Positions 18,860 through 29,253 of a stretch of DNA of 64,000 bases are shown here, in pieces. Position numbers and translations under genes: made by a program. The DNA is from Bacteroidota bacterium (lineage in GTDB: Bacteria > Bacteroidota > Bacteroidia > Bacteroidales > Dysgonomonadaceae): assembly GCA_023622765.1 (NCBI GenBank), contig JAMNYO010000069.1, positions 49,400-113,399 on the forward strand. Direction: 5' to 3'. A model generated the notes under the pieces. The model was not told where the DNA came from and made no database searches. It saw only the letters and a list, made by a program, of their open reading frames with translations. How positions within the stretch are numbered: the first letter of the stretch is position 1; every line of letters starts with the position of its first letter.

Positions 18860-20953
18860 ATGAGCATCCTTCAGAACGATATCCAGTATGTACCGGGCGT
18901 AGGCCCCAAGCGCGCCGATATCCTCGGCAAGGAGATCGGCGTTTTTACCGTGGGCGACCTGCTGCGGTGGTACCCTTATCGCTATATTGACCGAAGCCGG
19001 GTTTACTATATCCATGAAATTGACCAGTCGGTCGCTTACATTCAACTAAAGGGAACGATTACCTCGTTCGAGACGTTTGGCGAGGGTCGGCGCAGGCGGC
19101 TCGTGGCGCACTTCACTGACGGCACGGGGTTCGTGGACCTGGTTTGGTTCCAAGGCATCCGCTATATTGAGGGGAAGTACAAGGTGAACCGGGAATACCT
19201 CGTTTTTGGTAAACCTACCCTCTTCAACAACCGGTGGAACATCGCCCATCCAGAGATTGACCCGTTTATGAATGAAGAGGGTGCACCGACAGGGTTGATG
19301 GCGATGTACAATACCACGGAGAAGATGAAGAACCACTACCTCAACTCCAAGGCGATGCAGAAGATCATCGAGAATGCATTCGGGCTGATCAAGTCGCCCC
19401 TCCCCGAAACGTTGTCGCCTGATGTGATCCATGCAGCCAAACTGATGCCGTTTCACGATGCCATCGAAAACATCCACTTCCCCAAGACGGCTGCTTTGCT
19501 GCGGCGTGCCGAGTTTCGCCTCAAGTTCGAGGAGCTTTTCTATATCCAGCTCAATATTGCACGGTACACGGCCGAGCGGAAGGAGAAGTTGAAGGGTTTC
19601 CTCTTCTCGAAGGTGGGCGATTGCCTTCACACGTTTTATAAGCGGCAGTTGCCGTTCCCGTTGACCCGTGCGCAGAAGCGGGTGATCAAGGAGATACGGC
19701 GCGATACCGCGTCGGGGAAGCAGATGAACCGCTTGTTGCAGGGCGACGTGGGCAGTGGCAAGACCGTGGTGGCTATCATGTGTATGCTGATCGCACTTGA
19801 TAACGGCTTTCAGGCCTGTCTGATGGCGCCCACCGAGATACTTGCTTACCAGCATTTCGAGACCTTCCGGCAGATGTTGAAGGGGATGAACGTACGGGTG
19901 GAGCTGTTGACCGGGTCAACGAGGAAAAAGGAGCGGGAGCAGATTCACGAGGGGCTTCAATCTGGCGAGGTCAATATCCTGATTGGTACACACGCGTTGA
20001 TTGAGGATGAGGTCCAGTTTCATAATCTTGGCTTCGTGGTAATCGATGAACAGCACCGCTTTGGCGTGGCGCAGCGTGCGAAGCTTTGGAAGAAGAACAA
20101 GCAACCGCCCCACGTGCTGGTGATGACGGCGACGCCCATACCCCGGACATTGGCCATGACGGTGTACGGTGATCTGGAGGTGTCGGTGATCGATGAACTG
20201 CCGCCAGGTCGTAAACCGGTGCAGACGCTGCACCGGTACGACCAGAAGCGAGGTCCGCTCTACCAGTTCGTCCGCGGGCAGCTTCAAGCGGGCCGGCAAG
20301 CCTATATCGTTTACCCGTTGATCGAGGAGAGCGAGAAGCTCGACCTGAAGAACCTGGAGGAGGGATATGAGCATGTGAAAGCGGCGTTCCCCGAGTTTTC
20401 GGTCAGCAAGATGCACGGGCGGATGAAACCGGCCGAAAAGGAGGAGGTGATGCGGCGGTTCGTCGCGAACGAGACGCAAATCATGGTCTCCACCACCGTG
20501 ATCGAAGTGGGGGTCAATGTACCCAACGCGAGCGTGATGTTGATCGAGAGCGCGCAACGGTTCGGCCTCTCCCAACTGCACCAACTGCGGGGCAGGGTGG
20601 GGCGGGGTGCCGACCAGTCGTATTGCGTCTTGATCACGCCCTACGAGATATCGTCCGACACCCGTGAGCGGATGAAGATGATGACGGAGAGCAACGATGG
20701 TTTCGTGATCGCGGAGGCCGACCTCAAGTTACGTGGCCCGGGCGACCTGGAGGGAACCCAGCAGAGCGGTATCCCGTTCGACCTGCGCATTGCCGATATC
20801 GTGCACGATAGCGCCATCCTCTACCGTGCCAGGGAGATTGCAGCGGAGGTAATCGCGGGTGATCCCCGGCTGGAGCAACCCCAGCACCGTGTGCTCAAGC
20901 AGCAGCTCGACCGACTGGGTGGCAATCGCTACGAATGGAGCCGCATTTCTTAA
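18860..20953 (+). CDS. recG: ATP-dependent DNA helicase RecG
   Basis: Branch-migrating helicase that remodels stalled forks and recombination intermediates. The 697-residue length is normal. An N-terminal wedge/OB domain (KGTITSFETFGEGRRRRL) is followed by motor motifs: Walker A GDVGSGKTVVA near residue 293, DEQH box (VVIDEQHRFG), motif III MTATPIPRT, STTVIEVGVNVPN and QLRGRVGRG. It starts one base after glyA ends, so the two share a transcript. Confidence 0.97.
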   Translation: MSILQNDIQYVPGVGPKRADILGKEIGVFTVGDLLRWYPYRYIDRSRVYYIHEIDQSVAYIQLKGTITSFETFGEGRRRRLVAHFTDGTGFVDLVWFQGIRYIEGKYKVNREYLVFGKPTLFNNRWNIAHPEIDPFMNEEGAPTGLMAMYNTTEKMKNHYLNSKAMQKIIENAFGLIKSPLPETLSPDVIHAAKLMPFHDAIENIHFPKTAALLRRAEFRLKFEELFYIQLNIARYTAERKEKLKGFLFSKVGDCLHTFYKRQLPFPLTRAQKRVIKEIRRDTASGKQMNRLLQGDVGSGKTVVAIMCMLIALDNGFQACLMAPTEILAYQHFETFRQMLKGMNVRVELLTGSTRKKEREQIHEGLQSGEVNILIGTHALIEDEVQFHNLGFVVIDEQHRFGVAQRAKLWKKNKQPPHVLVMTATPIPRTLAMTVYGDLEVSVIDELPPGRKPVQTLHRYDQKRGPLYQFVRGQLQAGRQAYIVYPLIEESEKLDLKNLEEGYEHVKAAFPEFSVSKMHGRMKPAEKEEVMRRFVANETQIMVSTTVIEVGVNVPNASVMLIESAQRFGLSQLHQLRGRVGRGADQSYCVLITPYEISSDTRERMKMMTESNDGFVIAEADLKLRGPGDLEGTQQSGIPFDLRIADIVHDSAILYRAREIAAEVIAGDPRLEQPQHRVLKQQLDRLGGNRYEWSRIS

Positions 20954-20984
20954 TTCGCTCAATGCTTTGCCCCCGGTGCATTTT

Positions 20985-21165
20985 ATTTGGCTGAATTCTT
21001 TGCTTACACGGTTTCCCTAGTTTCCCTTACTTCTCCACTTCCTGGTTTCCAGTTTTCGAGTTTCTTGTTTCCTTACTTCTCTACTCCCCATTTTTTCTGG
21101 TTCCCTGGTACCCTGACCTTTTCGCCCCTTCGTTCTTTTTTGCCCTTCCTTGATCCTTTGAACCC
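20985..21165. repeat. Purine-rich short-period tract (minus strand GA-rich)
   Basis: The gap after recG is strongly pyrimidine-biased on the plus strand and reads on the minus strand as degenerate units of 8-10 bases such as GGAAAC, AGAAAC and GGGAAAC. It is not coding on either strand in any recognisable way. Similar units occur inside the CE15 gene at 23609-23728. Function unknown. Confidence 0.65.
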
Positions 21166-21173
21166 ATGGTCAG

Positions 21174-22565
<1,392 letters not shown>

Positions 22566-22624
22566 TTATAGGGTATTTACTTTACAAATGTAAGCAAATG
22601 TAATCAAAAAAAGGATGTCATGCA

Positions 22625-24046
22625 TCATTTTTTGAAATGTTTATCGGCGAAATCGAGGTACTGTTTCCAGTCGTAATCGGTCACGTCATGTTTTCCCGCC
22701 CGTATGTGATACCCTATATCCTCCATGATTGGCGCGTGCAGTTCCGGCATGGTCTCCGAGTCTATCGCTGATAGGCCGTAGAGGCGATAGGCCGGTCCCG
22801 CATGGTAGGTCGCTAAGAACTCCCCCTTGGGATCGGCCCACTGGTCCTCTTCAGCGCTCGCCACGTACGCTTTCCTTGGTGCTATCAGGGCGATTAGCTG
22901 GTGCTGGTCGACCGGCAGCGATGGCTCTCGTTTGTTGTACTTTTGGAAGTTCCCGCAGAACCAGTGTGGGAATGCATTGTTGATGATATCGATGGTCTCC
23001 CCGAACTCTCTTCGGAAGAGTGCGGCACCCCCGCATCCTGAGTTGTTGGATATGACCACCTTAAACCGCTCGTCTTGTGCGCCTGCCCACAAGGCTGCCT
23101 TACCCTGGCGCGAGTGTCCCATGATGGCGACCTTATCGTTATCTATCTCTTCTCGTGTTTCCAGGTAGTCCACGATCCGGCTTGATCCCCACGCCCATGC
23201 ACCGATGGCCTGCCACTCATCGCAAGCGCTATGACCGATGTCGTGTCTCGTTGTCCCGTTGGAACCTGATCCCACCCCCTCGTTGGTAGCCGTGTTGTTG
23301 TCAGAGCACTCGGTGAATAGCGTGATAATGCTTCTCCCTTTCATCTTGGGGTTGTCTGGGAAAATATCGTGATAGCACATCGTCGCGATGGCATATCCCC
23401 GGTCAATAATCATCTCGAGCGGCCATCGGCGGGTTTGATTTCCCCGTTCCCATTCGGGACTGCCCAGCTCCTTTACCAGGTGTAGCGTGGAGGGATATAG
23501 CACCGTGACGTCATGGGTGATGCTGTGGTTCCCGTTGTAGTTGTACCCCACGAATACCGGTACTTTCCCCTTGCGCTTGTTGGGAATGTAGAGCAATAGG
23601 ATTGCCTCCCTCGTTTCGTCCTCGCTCACGCTCCCATAGCTACCCTTGTTCCCGTTTCCAATCTCATTTTCATTTTCATTCCCGTTCACCTTCTCGCTCT
23701 CGCTCCTGCTCCCGCTCCTGTTCCCGCTCGAAAAGATAAACCGTACTTGCCAGGCGGTCGCCTTACCCATCAACACGTTCGGGTTTTTGGTAATCGTTTC
23801 GTAGGTCACCTTGATTCGATCCGTTGGTGTTCGCCCGTACACCTCCGATGCGAACAGCTCCATGATTTCGGGCCTCCGCTGTTTTTCCCACTGCTCGACG
23901 CTCGTCACCTTTTCCCCGTTCTGCAGTTGCAGCAACTCTGGGAGCACGTAGTTGGGTACTTTATCCTCGTCGTAATTCACCTCCCGTTGGGCAAATAGCA
24001 TTGAAGCGCATAGCCAAACGATTACAATCCACGCGTCTCGTTTCAT
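22625..24046 (-). CDS. CE15-like glucuronoyl esterase with low-complexity insert
   Basis: A 473-residue secreted alpha/beta hydrolase with a type I signal peptide (cleavage after about LFAQ). The nucleophile Ser312 is in GHSRQGKAALW, the form seen in bacterial CE15 glucuronoyl esterases, which cut ester bonds between glucuronic acid and alcohols such as lignin. The likely acid is in ASAEEDQWADP (about 399-400) and the catalytic His453 in GKHDVTDYDW. Residues 107-146 form a Ser/Asn/Glu/Gly-rich stretch with repeats such as NENENE and SGSRSESE, absent from normal family members, and a smaller Asn/Gly/Ser-rich loop lies at about 248-266. It precedes tpl and follows the GH92 gene on the same strand. 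Confidence 0.85.
   Translation of the reverse strand: MKRDAWIVIVWLCASMLFAQREVNYDEDKVPNYVLPELLQLQNGEKVTSVEQWEKQRRPEIMELFASEVYGRTPTDRIKVTYETITKNPNVLMGKATAWQVRFIFSSGNRSGSRSESEKVNGNENENEIGNGNKGSYGSVSEDETREAILLLYIPNKRKGKVPVFVGYNYNGNHSITHDVTVLYPSTLHLVKELGSPEWERGNQTRRWPLEMIIDRGYAIATMCYHDIFPDNPKMKGRSIITLFTECSDNNTATNEGVGSGSNGTTRHDIGHSACDEWQAIGAWAWGSSRIVDYLETREEIDNDKVAIMGHSRQGKAALWAGAQDERFKVVISNNSGCGGAALFRREFGETIDIINNAFPHWFCGNFQKYNKREPSLPVDQHQLIALIAPRKAYVASAEEDQWADPKGEFLATYHAGPAYRLYGLSAIDSETMPELHAPIMEDIGYHIRAGKHDVTDYDWKQYLDFADKHFKK
23609..23728 (-). repeat. In-frame purine-rich repeat inside the CE15 gene
   Basis: Encodes residues 107-146 of the esterase. The coding strand is made of degenerate GGGAACAGGAGC and GAAAATGA units and keeps the reading frame. 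Its composition is like the intergenic tract at 20985-21165. Confidence 0.7.
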
Positions 24047-24077
24047 ACGATTAGTATTTGGTGTTGAGATATAGGGG

Positions 24078-26249
24078 CTATTCTTCTATGGTGCTTATAA
24101 CAAGCTCTTTCCCCTCTTTTAGTTGTTCATGCTTGATAAACCAGCCATCCACCTGCTTACCATTATAGCGTATCTCTTTGATCTTTTTGCCTTTACCCTC
24201 TTTCCGGATGGTGAAAGTGCTGCCTTCTCCCAGTGAGAACCGCACCTCGTCAAACAACGGAACGGTGACGATGTACTCCGGATCTGCCGGTGAGTAGGTG
24301 TATAACCCGATCGCGTTAAACACGTACCAGGCCGACATCTCCCCGGTATCATCCATTCCCGCGTAGGCTAACTTCTCTGCCCCCATGTCGTAGAATCGAT
24401 CCATGATGCTATCCAACACGCACTGCGCCTTTTCCTGTTTATCAATGAAGTAGTAGGTGTAAGGGATGCCGTGGGAGGGTTGATTGCCGTGGCAGTAGTT
24501 CCCGATAAAGCCGGTGAGGTTATGCACCTCGTAGCCTCGCCAAGGTTCGGTGAAGAGCGAATCGAGTTTCTGTTCTACCGCTTCGTGGTTCGGGTAGAGC
24601 GCAAGCATTCCCTCAACGTCGTGAGGGGCGAAAAAGAGCGATTGCCATGCGTTGGCCTCTCGGTACATGTAGGCATAGTAGGGGTAATAGGGGTCAAACT
24701 GTTCTATCCATTCACCGTTGGCTATTTTCCCCCGCCAAAAACCGGTCGACAGGTCGAACAGGTGTTTGTAGTTTTTGGAACGCTCCATCAAGGTGAGGTA
24801 GTTCTCTTTGTCACCTAAAAGGTCTGCTATCAGCGCTGTCGCGTAGTCATCGTACGCGTACTCCACGGTCTTGGTGACCGCTGCTTTATACTCGTCCCAG
24901 AAGGGAACGTTTGTCGTGTCTTTCTCGGCGATCCATCCTCTCTCGAGGTACTCTCTGAGGTAAGGGCGCCCTCCACGTCCCGGGACGTGGGCATTTTTCA
25001 GGAGCAGCGCGTAAGCCCTCTCCAGATCGAAATCGGTAATACCCCGCAGGTAGCTTCCCGCAACGAATACCGATGCATGGTCGCCATGGAAAAAGGTAGG
25101 CATGTAGCCATTTCGTTTCTCGCCTTTATCGATGATCGACTTAATGATGTCAGTGGTTACGTCGGGTGATATCATGCCGAGCAAGACGAGCTTATTTCGG
25201 TAGTCGTCCCAGAATGAGGGGTTGGTGTAGTAGTGAAATTCCTCGTTCACCACCTCTTTTCGCTCGTCGGTAAAATCACCGTTCACGTCGCTGCGCAGTG
25301 CCGGCCACAGGAAAGAGCGATAGAGCGCGGTGTAGAATATTCCCTTTTGTCGGTCGGTACCCCCCTTCACTTCGATATGCGACAGCAGCCTGTTCCATTC
25401 ATTGTTGGCCTCATCTACCACCTGTTGAAAGCTTTTGTGAAGCATCTCCTCCTTTAGGTTCATCTTCGCGTTTTCGATACTTACGAAAGAAAATCCGATT
25501 TTAAGCTCCAGGGGCTTGTTGCTCTTTCTGTTACCAAAAGAGATAATGGATACCTCGTGGCGGTCATCCTTTAATGGCTCAATGGCTTCCACCGGGTAGT
25601 TTGTGACTACGTAGAAGTAGATCTTCCCCTCGGCATCTTGAAAGCCGGAGAAGGTTTGATCATCCACTTTTTGGATCTCCCATCCCCTCACCCGGTTGTT
25701 GGTTCGGGTCATATCGGCCAACAGTTTCTTATCTGCCCCTTTAGGGTACTGGTATTTGTGAAATCCACAACGTAAGGTGGAGGTCAGCTCCACGTTAATA
25801 CCGTAGCTCTTCAGGAAGACCTGGTAATACCCCGGCCTTGCCGATTCGTCCTCGTGACTATATCTGGACGCATACCTACTGGGAGTTATTTCACCCGTAA
25901 CGGGAAGAAGGGGTAGGTGAAGGAGGTTCCAGTGTCCCTTGTTGGTATGCGAGAAGCCGTAGATTACCGTGTCTTCGTATTGATAACCCGCTCCACTGCG
26001 AAATTGGGTGACAGGGCTTAGTTGTACCATCGCGTTGGGCAACGAGCTGCCCGGGAAAACTTCTGCACCCCACGTGCGCTCTTTAGCTGTTCGAACGTAT
26101 CCCAAGTCTTCATGTTTCCACAGCGTGGCGGTACCCAAAAATGGGTTTACCCAATCGGTTGGTTGTTTGTTGGCGCTGTTGGTACAGTTTGCCAATAAAA
26201 CCGCTGTAGCTATCAGGATTATAATAGTGGTATTTATCTTCTTCACCAT
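24078..26249 (-). CDS. GH92-family alpha-mannosidase lipoprotein
   Basis: A 723-residue exo-alpha-mannosidase family protein. From MVKKINTTI (26249) it has a lipoprotein signal with lipobox LLANC, so it is anchored in the membrane. GH92 marks are WVNPFLGT at the mature start, EANAWQSLFFAPHDVEG near residue 570, GNQPSHGIPYTYYF, and GMDDTGEMSAWYVFNAIGLY near the C-terminus. GH92 enzymes are calcium-dependent and invert the anomeric centre of mannose residues in N-glycans or mannans. The GNxPSH motif carries Gln where most members have Glu (GNEPSHH), which may alter specificity. Starting at 26273 would add eight residues before the signal and is less likely. Confidence 0.92.
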   Translation of the reverse strand: MVKKINTTIIILIATAVLLANCTNSANKQPTDWVNPFLGTATLWKHEDLGYVRTAKERTWGAEVFPGSSLPNAMVQLSPVTQFRSGAGYQYEDTVIYGFSHTNKGHWNLLHLPLLPVTGEITPSRYASRYSHEDESARPGYYQVFLKSYGINVELTSTLRCGFHKYQYPKGADKKLLADMTRTNNRVRGWEIQKVDDQTFSGFQDAEGKIYFYVVTNYPVEAIEPLKDDRHEVSIISFGNRKSNKPLELKIGFSFVSIENAKMNLKEEMLHKSFQQVVDEANNEWNRLLSHIEVKGGTDRQKGIFYTALYRSFLWPALRSDVNGDFTDERKEVVNEEFHYYTNPSFWDDYRNKLVLLGMISPDVTTDIIKSIIDKGEKRNGYMPTFFHGDHASVFVAGSYLRGITDFDLERAYALLLKNAHVPGRGGRPYLREYLERGWIAEKDTTNVPFWDEYKAAVTKTVEYAYDDYATALIADLLGDKENYLTLMERSKNYKHLFDLSTGFWRGKIANGEWIEQFDPYYPYYAYMYREANAWQSLFFAPHDVEGMLALYPNHEAVEQKLDSLFTEPWRGYEVHNLTGFIGNYCHGNQPSHGIPYTYYFIDKQEKAQCVLDSIMDRFYDMGAEKLAYAGMDDTGEMSAWYVFNAIGLYTYSPADPEYIVTVPLFDEVRFSLGEGSTFTIRKEGKGKKIKEIRYNGKQVDGWFIKHEQLKEGKELVISTIEE

Positions 26250-26312
26250 TGTTGTTTGTTTCACATGTCCCACTCCTCTTGGTCATGGCATGGGTGTGTG
26301 TAGCCATTTCTG

Positions 26313-27611
26313 CTACCTGACTTTATGTTCTTCCAAGAGTTCCCGCATGGCTTCCATAAGCACTTTTTCTGCCTCGAAAGTTACCCGGGCAACCTCTACT
26401 TCATAACCACCTTTGGGATAAGCATCAGCGGTAGGAATATAACCAGGAGTGCCATCACCATAGGCTGCCATGGCGATATGTAGGTCAGGCCTCATCTGTT
26501 TAGCCGCTAGCTGGTATTCAACGAACAACTCACCTGGCATAAATAAAACGCGGGTATTGTTAAGCGCCATGCTCTGAATATCTATTGTTGTACCTGCCCT
26601 GTAGCGAAATAGATAACTATTTACTTTAGTGGTATCAGCGGGTAGGATTACTTTTTTTACCCTCCAGTCAACCGAGTCAGGCGAAATAGGTTGAAGTTCT
26701 GTGGCTTCCCATGCCCGTTTCATGCCGTCTGCCAAACGTTCAGCCAATATTAACCGGTTTTCTTTGGAGCCATCGTTGTATTTACCGGCTCCAATATTAC
26801 CCCCGGCACCGGTAAAGTGGATGTGCAATGCTTCAGGCAGGGCCAGTTGACGCAAGAAGCGTGCGATCCCGGGATAATCGGGATTGGGTATCCCCGTACG
26901 GTAATAGCTTTGGGGATGAGTGGCATAGAAACTCAACACCGCGAGGGGCCTATCTTTGTTCCAAAAACTCACCAAAGAAACTACGGGGTCGATTACACCC
27001 TCTGGCTCTGCACGCAAAGCTGAGTCTCCACACGCGGTCCAACGTTGTGCGCGTACCTTTTTGGTGTTTGGGTCAAGAATACGCCTATTGGAAGCCACGT
27101 TAAACACCTCTGCTTCACCATAGCCGATATCTGTAATCGGTTCAACATTTTCTAGAGAATTAGCCACGGCCAGTTCTAGGCGCTGAAGCGTTTCGATGAC
27201 GAACTCATCATGAATATTACCCCTGGGTGCATCGTGTTGATGTAAGGCGTGAACGGCAACACGCTCAGGCACTGTCCCTGCTGCTGTTGCTAAGGCACGT
27301 TTAAATTCGTCATAGCATGCATCGGACAGGCCAATCCAGTCTATCGCAACCAGTACAATGGGCTCTCCTGCACCTGACAGTACGACTCCTTTGGCACGTA
27401 ATCCCAAATCCCAGGATTTGATCGCCGAACCGTACGCCAGTTTATGACCTACAGGGGGGGTGACGTCTATATCGAATGAGGCCAGATGTAATGGCTCTGG
27501 CAGACCTTCCTTATTAGTGGGTGTTTCCCCACTTGTAGCAGCAAATACTATAAAGAACGAGGCAAAAAGCCCCAATGATAACTTAATCAGTGTGTTCAAA
27601 TAGTTGTTCAT
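26313..27611 (-). CDS. Neutral ceramidase-like exported protein
   Basis: A 432-residue exported protein (signal peptide at about 1-27 from MNNYLNTLIKL). The fold marks are those of the neutral/alkaline ceramidase N-terminal domain: ASFDIDVTPPVG at the start, VAVHALHQHDAPRG where ceramidases have THTHSGP, YATHPQSYY, and FTGAGGNIGAGKY. The C-terminal ceramidase domain is missing, as in many short Bacteroidetes homologues whose activity is unproven. AAYGDGTPGYIPTADAYPKGGYEV near the end is also characteristic. A well-formed promoter lies just upstream. The start at 27611 begins the signal peptide directly; the alternative at 27638 adds nine residues. Confidence 0.8.
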   Translation of the reverse strand: MNNYLNTLIKLSLGLFASFFIVFAATSGETPTNKEGLPEPLHLASFDIDVTPPVGHKLAYGSAIKSWDLGLRAKGVVLSGAGEPIVLVAIDWIGLSDACYDEFKRALATAAGTVPERVAVHALHQHDAPRGNIHDEFVIETLQRLELAVANSLENVEPITDIGYGEAEVFNVASNRRILDPNTKKVRAQRWTACGDSALRAEPEGVIDPVVSLVSFWNKDRPLAVLSFYATHPQSYYRTGIPNPDYPGIARFLRQLALPEALHIHFTGAGGNIGAGKYNDGSKENRLILAERLADGMKRAWEATELQPISPDSVDWRVKKVILPADTTKVNSYLFRYRAGTTIDIQSMALNNTRVLFMPGELFVEYQLAAKQMRPDLHIAMAAYGDGTPGYIPTADAYPKGGYEVEVARVTFEAEKVLMEAMRELLEEHKVR

Positions 27612-27650
27612 AACGGTAGTTTTTATGGTTGTTCGCAAGTTTATTTTTCA

Positions 27651-27680
27651 CAAATATAGTAAAACTGTAGATGTATACAA
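27651..27680 (-). promoter_or_regulatory. Promoter of the ceramidase-like gene
   Basis: On the minus strand a TTG at 27680-27678 is followed after exactly 19 bp by TATATTTG (27658-27651), matching the Bacteroidetes layout TTTG-N19-TAnnTTTG. It sits 40 bp before the start codon at 27611. It is the best-formed promoter seen in the window. Confidence 0.75.
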
Positions 27681-27738
27681 TAATCCATTTTCAGCTGTCG
27701 TGTAGTTCAACTTCTTGGCACTGTCTATAAAAATGAAA

Positions 27739-27769
27739 AGAGGCTGTCTTAAAAATCAAGACAGCCTCT
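27739..27769 (-). terminator. Terminator after the DegT-SusCD cassette
   Basis: Perfect 12-bp stem AGAGGCTGTCTT with AAGACAGCCTCT and a 7-nt loop; on the minus strand it is followed by TTTTCATTTTT. It lies 116 bp beyond the DegT stop, with an IS end in between. Confidence 0.8.
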
Positions 27770-27803
27770 ACTCTTAAATCTCTTTGATTGGAAAACAAAG
27801 ATA

Positions 27804-27841
27804 GAAAAAATGCGCTTTACACACTTTTTGGGACAGTATCA
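27804..27841 (+). repeat. Solitary IS256-type inverted-repeat end
   Basis: The 38-bp sequence containing TTTACACACTTTTTGGGACA is repeated in inverted orientation at 35142-35178 (about 32 of 37 matching by eye) and as a shorter direct copy at 35540-35570. The composition resembles IS256-family ends. It marks the left border of the SusCD-DegT cassette. Confidence 0.7.
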
Positions 27842-27884
27842 TGGAGAAATTGAGTTACTAGTTGAGTATAACCATGAAAATTAT

Positions 27885-29240
27885 TCAAATTTTGGATATT
27901 TCCGCGGAATACCTGGCGATTTTCCTGATGGCTTCCGCAATCTGCTCCATGTCTGTTTTAGTTCCCAGAAGCATTGTTTGAGAAAACCACAAAGCCTCCT
28001 CATTGCACAATTGATCGTTTTGAGGACAAGAAAGGCTTTCAAGCCATTCCTTCATCCTCTTTTCACCGTAAATGCTAAGATAGTATTTGTTTTGAGCCAA
28101 GTCCATGATATATTTTTCCCGTGTCATGGAGGTGTATCCGCTCGAACAAGGTACGCCTTCTGCAATTAAAGCATCGATAAATTGAGCCCTGGACATTCCT
28201 GAGAACGCTTTTTTGTCATAGCGGAACATATACAGGTGATATGCGCTTTTAGTAACCCCGTTATACAATTTAGCCGGTTTTATTCCAGGTATTTGCTTCA
28301 ACATTTTTGTCAAATATTGAGCATTTTCCCATCTTTTTTCCGTTTGTTCTGAAAGACGCGTCATCTGAGCGAGTAAAATGGCCGCTTGGAATTCGGTTAT
28401 ACGGAGATTAGATCCCCTGATGCCCGATCCAGGCACAAGGCTGGCTACATCTGCCCCTTGGCCCTGGTGATGAAAACTATAACAATTCTGATAAAAAGTA
28501 TCGTCATTTGTAATAACAGCTCCACCTTCTCCTGAGCATAGGTTTTTTGATTCCTGAAAACTGAAAGCGCCACCAAGGCCCCAATTACCCACGCATTTCC
28601 CTTTCCATTCAGCCAAATGTGCCTGACAAGCATCTTCTATTACCGGAACATGGTGCTTTTCGGCAATTTTATGGACTTTATCAACGTTATAGGGAGAGCC
28701 ACCTATATGCACTGGCATAATGACTTTCGTGTTGCTTGAGATGGCCGACTCTATTTTATCGGCATCAATCTGAAAACTTTCAATATCGATGTCTACGAAC
28801 ACGGGTAACGCGTAATTCAAAACGATTACATTATAAGTAGCGATAAAAGTGTATGGCGGAATAATCACTTCGTCTCCCGGTCCTATACCCAAAGCGCCTA
28901 ACATGGTATACAGAGCACTCGTCCCGCTCGACACCGCTAAGGCTTTCTTTGCTCCCGTACATTTTTGAAACTCATCTTCAAACTTTGGAGCCGTTTTATT
29001 TCCTAACCGGCACCATCCCCCACTATTCAATACCTTCATCAATTCATCCTGTTCTACTTCGCCGATAAGCGGCCATTTGGACCAATCGCCGGTAAATGCT
29101 TTCGGACCACCCAATATAGCCGCCTTTTGGGTTTGTGAATTTCCTGCACAGGTAATGTTAGGTAATCCCATGGCCAATCCTACACCGGCAACGGAAGTAG
29201 TGCGAATAAAATCCCTCCGGTTCATTTTTTTATTTTCCAT
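27885..29240 (-). CDS. Tat-signal DegT/DnrJ/EryC1-type PLP protein
   Basis: A 451-residue DegT-family protein, which are normally cytoplasmic sugar aminotransferases or dehydratases. From MENKKMNRRD (29240) the N-terminus is a twin-arginine-type signal: RR at 8-9, RDFIRTTSVAG, then a hydrophobic stretch to about residue 26. The PLP lysine is Lys232 in SFQESKNLCSGEGG, with the preceding IEDACQAH and SSGTSAL motifs intact, so it should bind PLP and not be a decayed copy. It is the last gene after SusC-SusD-DUF3823. If exported folded with its cofactor, it would act in the periplasm on material brought in by the SusCD pair; substrate unknown. Confidence 0.85.
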   Translation of the reverse strand: MENKKMNRRDFIRTTSVAGVGLAMGLPNITCAGNSQTQKAAILGGPKAFTGDWSKWPLIGEVEQDELMKVLNSGGWCRLGNKTAPKFEDEFQKCTGAKKALAVSSGTSALYTMLGALGIGPGDEVIIPPYTFIATYNVIVLNYALPVFVDIDIESFQIDADKIESAISSNTKVIMPVHIGGSPYNVDKVHKIAEKHHVPVIEDACQAHLAEWKGKCVGNWGLGGAFSFQESKNLCSGEGGAVITNDDTFYQNCYSFHHQGQGADVASLVPGSGIRGSNLRITEFQAAILLAQMTRLSEQTEKRWENAQYLTKMLKQIPGIKPAKLYNGVTKSAYHLYMFRYDKKAFSGMSRAQFIDALIAEGVPCSSGYTSMTREKYIMDLAQNKYYLSIYGEKRMKEWLESLSCPQNDQLCNEEALWFSQTMLLGTKTDMEQIAEAIRKIARYSAEISKI

Positions 29241-29253
29241 TTTCAAGATATTC

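Noticed and set aside
19046-20584. Two long open frames (269 and 222 codons) on the strand opposite recG
   Set aside because: They are antisense shadows in a GC-rich conserved gene, with Arg/His/Leu-rich products of no recognisable fold.
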